Below are positions 1 to 12,966 of a stretch of 64,000 nt of DNA, in pieces; within the stretch, counting starts at the first letter, position 1, and every line of letters begins with the position of its first letter. This DNA is from Rostrohypoxylon terebratum. Lineage: Eukaryota > Ascomycota > Sordariomycetes > Xylariales > Hypoxylaceae. The stretch is from contig MU385863.1 in assembly GCA_022497145.1 (NCBI GenBank), forward strand, positions 248,001 to 312,000, written 5' to 3'. The notes beneath the pieces are model-generated. The model saw nothing but the letters and a program-made list of their open reading frames with translations, was not told where the DNA came from and ran no database searches. Position numbers and translations under genes: made by a program.

Positions 1-1694
1 GTTTGCAAAGCCCACTTCAACAACGGCTCATGCAAGTGCCTACTGTGTCTTCGGCAACAGCATGCGAAACTGGATTATTTTATCTTCCTACAATCGCGAC
101 CTACCTAGTAGTAGTAGCAACCCGATTATTATACCACACCATGCTATACCTTGCTATATCTTGCTATATCTTGCTATACCTTGTAATGCGGTATTTCTAC
201 TACCTTCGACACAGCCTGACTACCCACGTGTCCATTCTCAACTTCTTTATTTCCATGTTAGATAGTATCGAGGGAACACTCAAGGCGATTACGGGCCGGC
301 TTCCACACCCTTAATGCTAGGTTTCCGCGAGTTAGCCTATGGTCGTCCTTGGTTTTCGGGGATATCGCTAATCTTTCTAACGTCTCCGGATCTGTTCATC
401 TGTCTGTCGCGGTATCATCGTCTACGGCTGACCAGGTTTCTAAGCAATATCAATGTTACCCTTTACTCAGACGTTATTGCGGTTATATTGCTTTGTCTAT
501 CCAATTTCCCGGAAACAACATATCCAATGCGAGCCGAACGTGTCCGTGTTACATCTTCAACACCCATTCTAAGCTGGCGGGTTGGCTTGGCGTTTCCCAA
601 ATCCCGATATTCGTTCTAGATATTCTTTCTCTTGGGAAATTCCCTGGGTGAATATCAGGGACTCCCGTGAGTATCATAGATTTCCCGAGATCTCTCCATA
701 TTGTTAGTAAAGGTATAGCTCCGGATAATCTCACTTCCTACTGTCTACGCTACTGCATATCACCTAACAGCCTAGCCAGCACCCTGGTTGAAGATCGACG
801 GCCGCATATGCGGCCAATTCCGGTAGATTGACTCGGATGTCGGGTGGGAGAATGGGAAAGCCACGATTTCAACGCCTCACTCATTTACCACCCATAGTTT
901 TGCTTTAGCTTTGCCGTAGCTTCGTTTCTCAGCCTTGCAAGTGTCGAGATTCACATCACCAATGGTCGACCAGTCTCTCTACTAACTTATAACGGTAAGC
1001 CTTGCTTAAACCTACATCAGGTTTAAGGGTTTCGGAATGCGGCGATGCTTCGTTTTCTTCGTATAATTGTTCTCATATATTTTCCGACGAATCCCTTTCC
1101 ACTTCTGTACCAGGTACCTTACCCCTCTGCGCTAGCTTCGCGCATAACATGACGACAGTCTCCTCCTGGTGGATATTCTCCTTAGCGAGCCTGACTCCGT
1201 GGGGTTGTTCTCTACGATCCGATTTGAACTGCGTGTGATATTAAGCGACTACGAGAGTGGACGAACTGATGCCGCCAGATTGCCCCACACGACCATCAAC
1301 ACTGTACATAGTACTGGGCGAGCTCCTGAGGCATTTTGGGTCGTCACGTCTTGTGTTTTGAGGTTCAAAGCATCTGATATGGACTAAGATCACAGGGATC
1401 ACAGGGATAGGAGGGATCCCCCTGCTACCTATGGTAAATGGACCAATCAAGAAAACCAAGACCAAAGAGTCGGCAATGTCACACACGTATACCACAATAA
1501 AGCAATCTACTGTCTAATAGTTCTAGCGTCATTTCCTTCTTTGCGCTATTCGAGTTGACGGATCTTGGGATTGTCGTCGTTGCTGTCAAAGCGATCTGAT
1601 AGTGGCGGGTGCAAGGAAAAAGAAAACGCGCACTGTCAAGACCGTTACCGCGAATCACACGTGAGAGCTTTGGTTTAGGTACAATACCATAACT

Positions 1695-1746
1695 AGTATG
1701 TAGTACATACTAGTAAGTACCTAGGTAGGTATGTAGGTAGGTACTA
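1695..1746. repeat. TAGGTACC / CTAGGTAG palindromic cluster
   Basis: Overlapping short palindromes of the type ACTAGT, CCTAGG and TAGGTAGGTA. Similar clusters recur in nearly every long intergenic space of this window (for example near 2227, 3664, 10040, 18220, 21740, 30150, 57335, 58360 and 63905) but in none of the thirteen intact coding exons I read. Confidence 0.6.
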
Positions 1747-3577
1747 TTTACAAAATAGTGATATCCTGCAGCCCTGTCCTGATTTAGTTGCCGCCATATT
1801 AATCAAAACCTGTTCATGACTTAAGTCTTAAGTAGCTTAAAGCCATTCAGGCCATTTTCTTACCTGTTAATTTTGATGTTGCTCACGGTGGTGTTTGGCG
1901 CAAATATAAGAGGAGCAAAACTGCCCCTCAATAATTTAGACAATTTCCGATATTGATGCAAGTCACCTAAGTCATCCTGCGTTCGCGGGGCCGCGGCTCT
2001 CTTGAAACCCCGTACCAGCGGCGTGAATGGTAAACCACATGTATGGACGTATTCACGGATAGAGACCTTCTCGTTCCCCAGTTCTCGGCCAGCGTTCGCT
2101 AGAGGCTAGACTAGGGGTTCTGTGCTTGGCCGCCGCACGGAAGCCCCCTATGTACTTTCGTACAGATAGGATTTTCGACGCCGTTACGATAGTTTGCTCT
2201 TTTTCTCTCTTTTGGTGGTGCTTATTAGGTACATACCTAAGTACCTAGGTGAATTTCATTTTCATATTCTACTGCCCTATGGCTATCCCGGGCTCTTACG
2301 ATGCTCGGATCACTGTGGATCCAATATTCCATGAACAATGACAATGCGAAGCATCGAGGGTTAGAACGGCGCAAGAATTCAGCTTGTTAATACGACGTAT
2401 CACAACGATGTCCATGCTCAACCGGAATCGGTATCAACATAATCGATATGAGCAAAACGTTCTCGCTAATACTATGTACTTCTCAGCTGATGCCGGGATG
2501 AGGATGTTTTGCATGAAGCCGGGGGTGATGTCTTTATATCGCGATGTCCGATGCTGTCGCAGGTTAGTCGCTTAAGGATATTTGTTTGTGGTCGGAGACT
2601 TGAGACAAGATTTTTTTCGGAGATTCAAGCTGACAAAGACTGTAAAGGGTAATAAGACAGAGCCCAAGTTGTAGATCTCTAAATTCTTTTTTTCCTGCTG
2701 ACCTCGTGGCATTCTGGCTAATATGTTAGATCGGCTCTTTTTGGTTGGTCGAGGTCGAGGTCCAAGGTCCAAGGTTGTCGAATGCCGAGGCTTTGGTACG
2801 TTCGAGGCCGCTATGATTGGGTGGATTATACCACCTACATAGTAGCATCTTCAAATTGACGTGATTATCAGATATCCTGCAATTATCAAAATAAACAGTA
2901 ATTCAACTGCAATCTCTTGTAATCTCGGTATTTGCTCATGGTATGTTGCCAATTAGTTTATTACGTGCATAAGCTCATGTAGCAAATAATCTAACATTTA
3001 AATCTCCAGGGCTTATCATGGAGATCAGGGACCTATTAATGAATTGGATCTAGCAACGCTGCACAAAGCACCTGCCTAGTACCTTAAATGCCAAGTGCCA
3101 AGTGCCAAGTGCTAGGCTTGTAAACCTTATGTAACCAAGTAACCGCCAGGTGCTGCTAGGTATTATTAGTATTAGTAGGTTACTGAAACGTGACCTCCAT
3201 GATATGTATTGTTAATAGAGTCTTAGACTATCACGTTTAGTGTGCCTTCCCGCGCTTACCACCATCTTAGTGCTTCTACTTCAGTTCCATTTTAATGAGT
3301 TTAGTGAGTTTAGTGTACGCTAGAAAATCAACGGTCGCATCAACATCCGCAATCATTGCCATTATCGCCATCATCGTACTGTAACTTCGCTTATTAGATT
3401 GACAGACAACAGCCTCATCGTCTATGGAGCCCGCAGATGTCATGGTTCCAATGTGGTCCCCATACAGATACGTCTGCACAGTAAATCACCAAACAGAACG
3501 AGCCCAGGGTACCGAAAATGGATTTACCTTGCATCACGCCTACTGCCGCAATTGCTACCTTGAGCTCTAGCTAGAGC

Positions 3578-3690
3578 TACCTACTAGGTAGCTCCTACCT
3601 TTAGATGCTCACGGGTATTGGTAGGTAAACGTTGTTACATGCATGGGCCAAGCTGCATACCCTAGTACATACCTAGTAGGTACCTACCAC
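3578..3690. repeat. ACCTAGTAGGTACC palindromic cluster
   Basis: Dense run of TAGGTAG, ACCTAGTAGG and TAGGTACC units, including self-complementary stretches. It belongs to the dispersed intergenic motif family found across the window. Confidence 0.6.
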
Positions 3691-5399
3691 ATACAGTGTC
3701 AGGTACATAATAGTAGTACACCACATATACCACATACCTAATACAGTGGCGCATACAGTAGTACATATGATGTACCCTCCCCTGGTTCAACTTCGGTTAC
3801 TCGATCGGAGAACCTTGATGATCTCTGCCCAGCTTTTCCCTAGCACCTACGTAGCATAGTACAATACAACTTTCAGTACCACTTTTACCACTTTACAACC
3901 TTACAACTTTACAACTTTTTGCAACTTTCGATGCTCTCCGTCATACTTTAGACCTATACCAAGAGTAATAATGTGTAGGGGAAATGCCCCTCGTTAAAGC
4001 CTCATTATCATCATCGTTGTTACCTTATTAACCTACCTAGCATTCTCATTAAAGTACGAATACACTTTGATCACTATTTCTAAATTCTCCACGTCCAAGT
4101 CCATGCTTTGCCATGTTCACCCCCCGCTCTATTACTGTTCCCGGCCCCTCCTGAATAGTCCTGGACCACTCTTTTTTTTTCTCCCTTCAGGGATATAGCT
4201 ATCTCACTCCAAGCTTTCTCTTCTTGGCCCCTTGTCAATGTCCGACCATGCTTCATCGATCGTCTGATGGAGCCCAGATTTGCTTAGGCCCCGTTCGTCA
4301 CACTCACACATTCACGCCGCTGCCTCTTTCTGCCATCTTCTGCGCTCTCTATGATGAGGTCTCTAAGTACCCGTCTTGATAATCGACCTGGGTGACCTGG
4401 GGTGTTGAGGGTGTTGAGACGTAATGTGCAGGCGCCCTCTGTCAGTGCCCTCGGACATGGATAATCTCTTCTTTTTCCACTCTCAGCACCCTTGTCGTCC
4501 GTCTTCTTGTAGGGTCCTCCCCAGAGCTCCAGATTTTTGTTATATTCACTCTCACATGTACGAAGTACCGCATTCGTTATTGTGCTGTCCCACTGAATGT
4601 GGTGTTGAGCCTGCTTCACCATATATGTCTAATTTATCACTTACACCCACATCCATCCACACCCACTTTCCCTTATTTTTTTTCTTCTTATACTCGTACA
4701 TCAATAATAATATCTTTATCATCAGCCTAAGTGCACGTACACGCAGGGGACCAGGCTGACCACACCTTTAATAATAAGTGTTATATATCGATTTCTTAAC
4801 AGACCGTACCTACAAGGTAGCTTTGTACGACTCTACTTTAGGGACGCGGCTCGGTCTTCCAATCTCCACTCTCTCCTTGTTACCTACTCTCAAGATATAT
4901 ATAAGTGAGCTAGGCATGCCGTCACGATTCCTTCTTGGAGCCCACCTAGAACTTTACTATCACAACTTCTAGCCTTACATTCTTGGGCCACCTTTTACTT
5001 CCAACTTAATCGTCTACTCTGAAAACCTTCAAGTATTATCTCAACTAGTCAATTTTAATATCTCCAGCAAGCACAGAGAGTTGGATTAAGAGGTATGTAA
5101 AGTCTTATCAAAATACAGCCTACATTCATATAAAAATGAGCTAGCCCGCTTACTGATAGTGTAGCTTTGCTCGGCCACTGGCACACGGACGCAAACTTAC
5201 AAACACATACACATGCAAACATAACAGATCCATACATACCAAAAAAGCTCTTCTATACATCAAACCTATTTAATCATAATCATGTGTGATTTCACGAAAA
5301 ACTATTATATCTACACATCCTGCTTGGACCCAGGCGCTCACTTTTTCCGCACTTCCATGGACGGTAGCCGGAAACATGCTTGCCCGAGAGGGCCACATG

Positions 5400-8300
5400 A
5401 GCGGTACATCGTACAGCCAGGGCAGTGTCCATTGTGTGGATGAGGCGTTCTAACACGGTTTATGTTTTTTTCCCACGATTACGAAGCCGATTCCTAAGTC
5501 GCTCTTACATTCGTTCACCTACATTTGCCAAAAGCCGCAAATTCCCCTACGGATATTCTGCATCAGCAGTCGTCCTTGGCACCATAACACGCAATTTTCC
5601 TTATCCGGCAACTCCTCGATATATCGGGTCACCTCCCATCGTTTTTTTATCAACTTGATCCGGACATTATGGCAACGTGTTTATGGAAAAGGGTGGTTGC
5701 CACAATCTTGAAGAATCTCTGGGTTTAGATTTGCAACTGTTCGGTTACAACGGCGAGGTCTCACGGCGCATTCTTCCCGTGTAATATTGGGATCCGGTTA
5801 CCGCGATGTGGCATTAGTGAATGCAGATGGGGTTCACTCAGAGGGGGAAGGGGGCAGGCTCGGTCCGCAGAGGCGATCGGATTAGGGGTACTTCCAGGTA
5901 AAGGAAACTTCACGATTCGTTCTGGAGATGGAAGCTCGTTTATTGGAGGGACAGGCATTACTATCTTGGCAAAGATTACTACTTCGGCGTAAAGGTCATT
6001 AGGGGTTTTCAATTATAGTTGGGTGACACAGTTGAGACGGGCATGATGACCCTGGGACTATCATTGGTAGTAAGATAGACAGCATTATTTTTGCGGGACC
6101 ACATCTTACGGGCTAATCTATCTAACTCTACTCTATCCTTTTACCAAACGGCGTTCGGAGGGAACGGGTCGGATTCGGTTACATCTGGAGGGGATGCCTC
6201 ACCGGCGGCGGTCTCGATAATGGTCTCGATATCACACATCTTATAGGTACTACGAAAAAAATCTTATGTATATATTTCCCCTCTTCATAACACCGTTCCG
6301 TGACATCACTGGCTATCGAGTTCACGTAGGCTCCGCGATAAGGGGCTAATAGGGGTCTAGAATCTTGTGTATCAACGACCGCGCCGTAGGCTCGCCTTTT
6401 GCCTACAATTTGACGGATGAGGTGTTTACGACGCCCGCTCGCATCTACCGTTGCTGCGGACTCATCCTCGCATGCAGCTGATGGCTACCTAAGATCAGAA
6501 GGAGGGTGGAGTGAGGTTATCCAGGTTAGCTCACATGACCTGTATCATTGACCAGGAAGGGCGAGGTCGACCCGTATTGCGTGCGAAATACGCGTATATC
6601 AGGGCACAGATATAACCCTGATTGCGCCTTGGCCAGTTCGATACAACGGTTGCGACCCAATGACCGCTCTCGAAACATGGGGATGGTAGATCTTGTAGGT
6701 AGGCTATAGGGGTCTGTATAATAGGAGCCCGCTCTAGCTGCGGCAGGGTAACGAATAATGTATGTATGACAACGGCCAGGTAAGCTACCCTCCTCGCCAA
6801 TCTATCTCGATGGGGCCTTCAATAAAATGCCGAAAGCGCCATAACCCTCTTCCTCTCACTCGGGCCAAGCCGTCGTTGAACAAATCGACGAGTCAGATCT
6901 AGAGTACCTTGGTTCATATATCCGAAGAAGTAAGGGATAGACGGACGTAAACGCTCTCCCTGTTAATGGCATAACTGTGACAGCAGGCTACGCGTAATCA
7001 CTAAGGGTTCGGTTAGGGGAAGCCTAAGAAGGAGAAACGCTAGATAGCAATAAAGGATGAGATATTTGCTCGTCAGCTGCACGTTCATAGCCTACTCGAT
7101 AACTCCCCACACCTTTCCGTTTGAGAGAAAACGTGGTACTAACGGCCGTGTGGCGAGTAGGCTCAATTCTCTGGATGGTAGGCCACGGACTCGACCTTGC
7201 ACTACCACACCCAACCAAGCCAGCTCTTGCAGGGTTCCCTTACTACTGGGTCCCACACGTCCGGCTAGACTACTGAGGCTATCGATCCCGTGCTGCCAAC
7301 TCGGACGGGATGTGGAGCCTACAGCACTCCAAGTCGCAGGGGACGTAACGGGAGTCAAGCGCCTGGGTCTTACGGAAGAGCTTTCCAGGGCCGAGACTCC
7401 CTGGCGACAGCGTGGGGAGGCGGCATATTAATAAGGCAATTATAAGATAATATTAGCAACACCGCCGAAAGATATAGTGCCCACTGATCCTTCAATGATC
7501 CAGAGACACCTAACCGCGGATAATACGGCCGATGAGAAGTCGATGACGTCCCCCACAAGCCATCAAGGCAGAAGGGGGGTGCTCGGGAGCAACATGACTT
7601 GCATGAGACACATCTCGTTGATCATCATGGGAGGCCCCATCCAAGGCATGTGTGAGATAAGCAGCCATGGTTAGGGCCCCCAGATGCCCCCCCAAGTAGC
7701 CACCACCCAACGGAGAGTAGGCGTAACACAACACAACACACGACGGTTGCGGGCACCGAATCAACATCTAGCCGTATGACACCCATCAGCCCTAGCGTTG
7801 TTAGAAAGTCTTCTAGAGAGAGGGAAGATGCGGGGAATGCCAGTCACGCCGTCGTCGAATTTGTGAGTCAGAATCCCTGGCATCGATCATGGCTCAGAGG
7901 GAGAGTACACACAGAGGCACACACACACGCACACACACGCACACACACGCACACGTAGGCGGAGCGACGCATAGCACCCCAAGCCCACTCACACGCACTT
8001 TAGCACCTTGGTCGTGTGCTAGGCTAAGCAAGAATCGCAAGCTAATGCAATAATGCAACTGCGATGGTCGTCAACCGCATCTAGTAAGACATCGGGAACC
8101 GATAGGCAGGATAGCAGGATGACCACAGTTAGAAAAGGAAAGGGCCAAGACCCGTAACTGGTACCCTGGCCTTTACATCCCGTCCCGTCTCGAGAATAAC
8201 AAATAAGACATCCAGTCAATAATACGCCATCGTTTGTTGTGGTACCGAGCCCGGTGCGGACGGACCTCCAGTTGCTACTACATTCGATGCGCAGTGTAGA

Positions 8301-8640
8301 GAAAAGGGTCACACTCCGAAGTCGTGCAGCGCGAGTCGACCGCTAATAAGCCAACCGAGGGTAGATCTCGAAACTTGATGGCTCGACACAAGCTGCTGCA
8401 AGATGTCTGTTTCATTATGCAGGACCGCGGTACAGACAGACTACCGGTACATGGTAGTAGTAACAATCCATCAATCCATAACCCTCGCTTTTTTTTCTTT
8501 TTAAACACTTTAACCGGGTCTTCCTTCATTTATTCTTCGATGTCTCTGAGAGATCCTATATCGGACAATGATGTAAAGGGACCAGATCACACATGATTGT
8601 GTCTTTTTAGCTTCCCCCCTTAATTTTGGAGGTGGTTTAG
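5400..8640. other. Gene-free mid-GC stretch
   Basis: By eye this stretch is more GC-balanced than the AT-rich DNA on either side. It has open stretches of 60-124 codons on both strands (for example 5761-6012 minus, 6531-6800 minus, 7057-7431 plus), none recognisable. Stops fall in every frame within a few hundred bases and no frame-to-frame continuation could be followed. It may be strongly decayed coding or transposon DNA, but I cannot assign a family. Confidence 0.4.
7918..7953. repeat. CA-rich microsatellite (ACACACACGC units)
   Basis: Three imperfect 10-base units of the pattern ACACACACGC plus flanking CA dinucleotides. This is a simple sequence repeat with no gene around it. Confidence 0.9.
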
Positions 8641-9116
8641 GTACCTAACCAACGAGATGGTAGAACTTGGTAATGTAATATATCATATCAAATTTGACAC
8701 ATCTGTAATATGGTAAATAGAGTTAGGTATGTATGAACAGACATTTTCCTCGCTTAGCTTTCTTATGCTTCATACCCTTGATCTCGCACCGCGGTTTAGT
8801 GTCAAAGACCTATCTAGGATAGATACATGTAGGAGGGAAGAGGAAAGAAAAGAGGATGGTGCAACAAAATCCCAGCCACTGACAATTCAGCAAGAAGTTA
8901 CTAGCTTCCTAGTAGGTAAGGAGGCCGGAAAAACCGTGGCCGAGGCGTCAGCTTCACTTAAGCTTAAGGTTCCAAGTCTCTTGTTATAATGGCCCGTGCT
9001 TAATAGCCCTGGAGATCTTCCACATTTCCTCCCCTTTTGTGATTCGTTGCATTCGATTTGAGTTAGATTGGTTAAATCAGCTTAGCGTCGGGTTAAGTCT
9101 TAAGATACGTACATAT

Positions 9117-9262
9117 GCATCTATCCCTACATATATATGTAGGTATATGTACTATAGGTATATGTAGGTATATACCGATATATACCCCTATTATCCATAT
9201 ATTAAAGTTCCAAAGTTACCTACTACTATATGTAGGTACTACCTAGGACCTATGTAGGTAGC
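9117..9262. repeat. ATATGTAGGTATA-rich repeat cluster
   Basis: Repeated TATGTAGGTA, TATATAC and ACCTAGGACC elements, many self-complementary, in a very AT-rich context. It is the largest cluster of the dispersed TAGGTA motif family in the window. Confidence 0.65.
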
Positions 9263-9682
9263 AGGTACGCCTCTAAGTAGTAGTGTCATATGTATGTTCC
9301 CTTTTATTTTACTTCATACTGTGACATTCCGCTCCTATCACTTGCATACTTCCCAACCACAACTCACCCGCTCCGGGATCGATTATACATACCCCGGCGA
9401 CAACCCCGGCGGCAAGGTACGTACGGAGTGCGGGAAGCACCCGTTAGCCTCATGTTACTAGCTCCGTTCCGTGATGCGATCTGGTCCAATGGTAGTCTAC
9501 ACGGCTTTCCTAAAATCCACGGCTATGGTTCTATTTAAAAAGAAGTCGTCCCGTCTCTTTAGGTACCTTGCCAACCTAGTAGGTAATCATCAAGGGTATT
9601 TAAACTGAGAGAAATTGTTCTCCCTCTTCCCATGTCGAAATACACGCGTAAAGGGTAACCGTTCCCACGCTGCGCCCGTCTC

Positions 9683-9707
9683 AAAAAAAAAAAAAAAAAA
9701 AAAAAAA
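9683..9707 (+). repeat. Poly-A tract (25 A)
   Basis: Twenty-five consecutive A residues, preceded by GCGCCCGTCTC. A homopolymer this long is unusual in a compact fungal genome and can mark the 3' end of a retroposed copy, but no element body or target-site duplication was identified upstream. Confidence 0.9.
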
Positions 9708-10722
9708 CCTTGCCGAGGCTGAACTATCTATAGGAAAACATACGATGATTAGCGATGATTACAGCAAACGTGTTTTTGCTCTGACCTTATATGTACCTGT
9801 TCGCACGAACTGATGCTTAAATTGTCACGATCTAACCTTGAAGAGGACAGCAAAATACTTGGGTACCTGTTCTAACTTCTGGCAGCCACTTCGGGACCGA
9901 TGCAGCCTCCTAGCGCTAGATGCGTGCTAGATGCGTGCTAGCTCGTTATGAAAAATACCAGCTGAGCTCGTCAAGATGCTATTCTGGAGAACCCTGTAAC
10001 GGTACCGAGCCGAGAGATCGGGCTATGAGATGCATGCCTACCTAGTTCCTAGGACCTAGGTACCGTGCCTCTCCGCCAACGTCCCCCGCTCGCGACATCT
10101 TGTACGATGCTACCATCAGCACATGGATTCGAGTGCTAGGGTCCACCTTCTCACCGAGATCCAGTGAGCCTCCTTCGCCAGGGTTATGCTACCAAGTATC
10201 TAATACATACCTTCCATTTGCGATACGACCCTAGATTCCGATTGGCTCGCCATGAGAGGCGACGGACGCGACGAAATAGCGTGCAGTAGCCAGTAACCCG
10301 AAGAGGGGGGGCCCAAGCCTCTGGAATGGTATCAGCGTTGTTCCCAAATCTGCACCTACTATGTATATGGATGAGGAGATCGATGTATCTTTATTGCCTT
10401 ACGGCGGCCCAAAACGATGGGTTTGATAACAGCCCATGTAATCAATATAGGTACTTATGCTCCGCCGTCTGATATCTGCACCACACAGACAAAATGGACA
10501 CCTAGCCTCCTGCATTATTCGTCTAGTGGATCTTAATTGCCCCTATTTCTCCTGGGGAAGAGGACAGTTGCACATTCATATACTCATCTCAGTCTTTTCT
10601 AGTCTCACAACGCTTCAGATATTTTTGCGACAAAACGATGAGCAACACTGCTGTAGCAGAGCTTAAGTTTTCCACCAAGGACGATTTTTAGGAGAGGGGA
10701 ATGTGAACGAATCGAAGTTTAG

Positions 10723-12905
10723 GGGTTAAAAATTGTGGAGGATAGCAACACCAGTTACGATTCGACATCGAGAAAGTCCATCCACTGCAGAAATAAACGG
10801 CTATATGTGGAACTGATACCATCTGGGAGAACTGTCGTTGGTCTACAAAACTCATGGGCGTCAAAATTTAGAAAAAAATGTATTTGGGATTCGATACCAA
10901 CCCGTTCACCGCTTATCACGCCAAACGCCATTTTTCAGCCAAACTCAAGAGCACCGCACACTGAGCCATTAGATAACGTAAGAGCCAATAATAATGAGCC
11001 CTTTCCGCCTAACGCCCTAATTAATAGCAGTCGTCCCTCATCATAGTTAATTTAGATAGATCCTAACCCGATTTCATCTGCCGGTCGGCACCGTCGTAAC
11101 CGAGCGTCATCACCAAGCGAAAAGATATCTACAACGGAAACTGGAGGATTGAAAAATACGTCTCTAGATCACACCATATACCGGACACCTGTTGAAAAAA
11201 TCCAGAAGACGTCTCGAATGTGTCGTAATTCATTATTTTTTCCGTTAACAAGACGAAAAGGAAGCGTACCACCACGAGAGAAATACGAACGTCACAGACG
11301 ATATCTAGAAACGAAATTGCGCAGTGCTGATAAATTTAATTCTGATAGGGTATTTTACCGAACCTCACGTCTTCCAGCCATTTTTGATCACTTGGAATAG
11401 AGCTATATTCTGACCTGTCTAATTTGCTAACTTGGAGGAGTCTTGCAATTCGCTAAATATCGAAACAGTCTTCAGTTCATTATGAGAAGAGGTACTAGGG
11501 GACTTGATATAGGGCCTTTCCACTCTATCGAACGATCCGTCAACATCGTCCCGATAACTCGAAAATCGAGATTCGAAGCCAACGCTGACGAGTGATCCTT
11601 ATGGCTCCAATACAACCTGAAATACAGAATTTTTTGAAAATAGTTTCATCTCGTTCATCTGGGAATTATATACAATTGGTTTGCGTGTAAATTGATGGGG
11701 CAACCCGTTTTTTTTATTGGCGTTTCGTCGTCTTTCGATCCCGAACATGAATTCATACCCTCAGCAGCCAGGGATCTAGCAACAATGGATAGGACAATAC
11801 CGACCTTATTAAGACTATTTGACGAAACTGAGGTGTTCTTGAGAAAGAAAGAAAAAACAGTAGGGGTTAGATGAGAGACTGCTCGAATAAGTTGGCCAGG
11901 TAAAAATAAGTGCTCGGCTTGAGAATCAACTACGATGGTTGGACCGAGTTACCAACATACGAGAAATGACAACCAAGGCTGCCGAGGCTGTATTACAGAC
12001 TGGTCGAATAGGAAATGACGTTTGGAAGCTAGCAGACATCGATTGTCGACCGACGAATCCGGAGCCTCCTAGACCACCCGATAGTATATCGGAAGACCCG
12101 CACCGGTTTACTGACTAAAATAGGAGGAATAACTAGAGACGTGACTATTTGTGCAGATCATTCCATTTCAAGACTCGGGTTTGATTATTCTCCAAGCTCA
12201 CCTTCTCGTTGAACAGTTTGGCCGGATATTTTTGCATTTACTCTACGGTTAAGGGAGTTTTGGACTTTGGACAGACGTTGCCCACTACCGAATGAGATCT
12301 TCTATGCTCCTACGTCGGAGGGCAAATCGAGGTTCGGAACAAGGAAAGATGATGTTGAGAGGAGCTTCTCATTACGGTTTTGTCACTACGATCCGACAAG
12401 ACTATAATCCAAATTTGCGGTCGATGTGGATTAAGTCTTCAAAGACTTGTTCAAGTTATACAACCGTAATAGAGAATATTACGGATAGTTAAGAAAAACG
12501 TTTGAGCAAGACGGAAACTGACATATCCTGAAACAGAGTTATGTCAACAGAACTACGATGGATTTTTCACGAACCGATTTCCTGGGAACGAACACCACAA
12601 TTGTACCGTTGAATCGAAATCGACGTTGGATGTACAACAAACATGAAGGGTGTTATCACGACAGCAGCGACCCCTGTTGGGGTAAAGAGGACATTCGAAA
12701 CTATAATAGAACGGATCTTTCAGAGCTACACAACGACGAATTCTGGACCCGAAACCTACGAGCAAATAAGATGATATTTAACATTACCAAACATTACTCA
12801 GCTTTTTTGCTCCCTTACATGGTACTCGACTGCCTAGACGACCCCGCTTCTTATTGTCAAATAAATTCAGTGACAGTTGACCAACGACATTTAATAAGTC
12901 ACTAG
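10723..12905 (+). pseudogene. Decayed coding island, product unknown
   Basis: Protein-like reading frames follow one another on the plus strand. Frame 1 is open at 10723-11043, 11056-11397, 11431-11592 and 11644-11874, separated only by stops. The sequence then reads on in frame 2 (11891-12115), with a coiled-coil-like stretch containing RLENQLRWLDRV, and in frame 3 (12033-12209, 12213-12404, 12435-12485, 12522-12902). Several windows exceed 100 codons although by-chance windows should average roughly 20; the minus strand reaches only about 70. All three stop codons occur. A 40-bp GTAGGG...CCAG segment at 11860-11899 would join frames 1 and 2 as an intron. The pattern fits a gene, or several small genes, broken by nonsense and frameshift mutations, or an undetected multi-exon gene. 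I do not recognise the product. The (TTAGGG)4 tract lies 62 bp downstream. Confidence 0.4.
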
Positions 12906-12966
12906 GTAGTCTTACATTCTGTCTCGAACAAGCAATATGTTATACACATAGACAAATATGCTGAGA

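Larger units (their letters stand above)
1..5350. other. Gene-free AT-rich flank
   Basis: No reading frame here resembles a known protein. The longest open stretches (103 codons at 3-314, 112 codons at 4284-4622 minus, 111 codons at 4424-4759 plus) overlap one another on both strands and show no domain, signal peptide or splice-linked continuation. The stretch holds clusters of TAGGTACC-type palindromes, short direct repeats (AAGTGCC three times near 3091-3112; TTTACAAC copies near 3890-3920) and, from about 4080 to 5050, a pyrimidine-rich run on the plus strand. That run resembles a fungal promoter or 5' leader, but no convincing coding sequence follows it. Confidence 0.6.
8641..10720. other. 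Gene-free AT-rich stretch with repeat clusters
   Basis: Contains the 9117-9262 TA/GTAGGTA cluster, a 25-base poly-A run and palindromic CCTAGG motifs near 10040-10060. Open frames of 69-86 codons (8729-8989, 9290-9538, 10457-10666) have no recognisable features. I see no gene here. Confidence 0.5.

Noticed and set aside
7918..7953. CA-rich tract as a telomere or CRISPR-like repeat
   Set aside because: A plain dinucleotide microsatellite with no spacers and no TTAGGG units.
12486..12500. A TTAAGAAAAAC-like string resembling a gene-junction signal of negative-strand RNA viruses
   Set aside because: Only one copy was seen, other gaps between frames lack it, and no recognisable viral protein motif was found; not enough to call an integrated virus.
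10723..12905. Reading the broken island with TGA as Trp (mitochondrial-type code), to suggest mitochondrial or mitovirus origin
   Set aside because: TAG and TAA also interrupt the frames (for example 11044, 11053, 11398, 12405, 12486), and the base composition is not that of fungal mitochondrial DNA.
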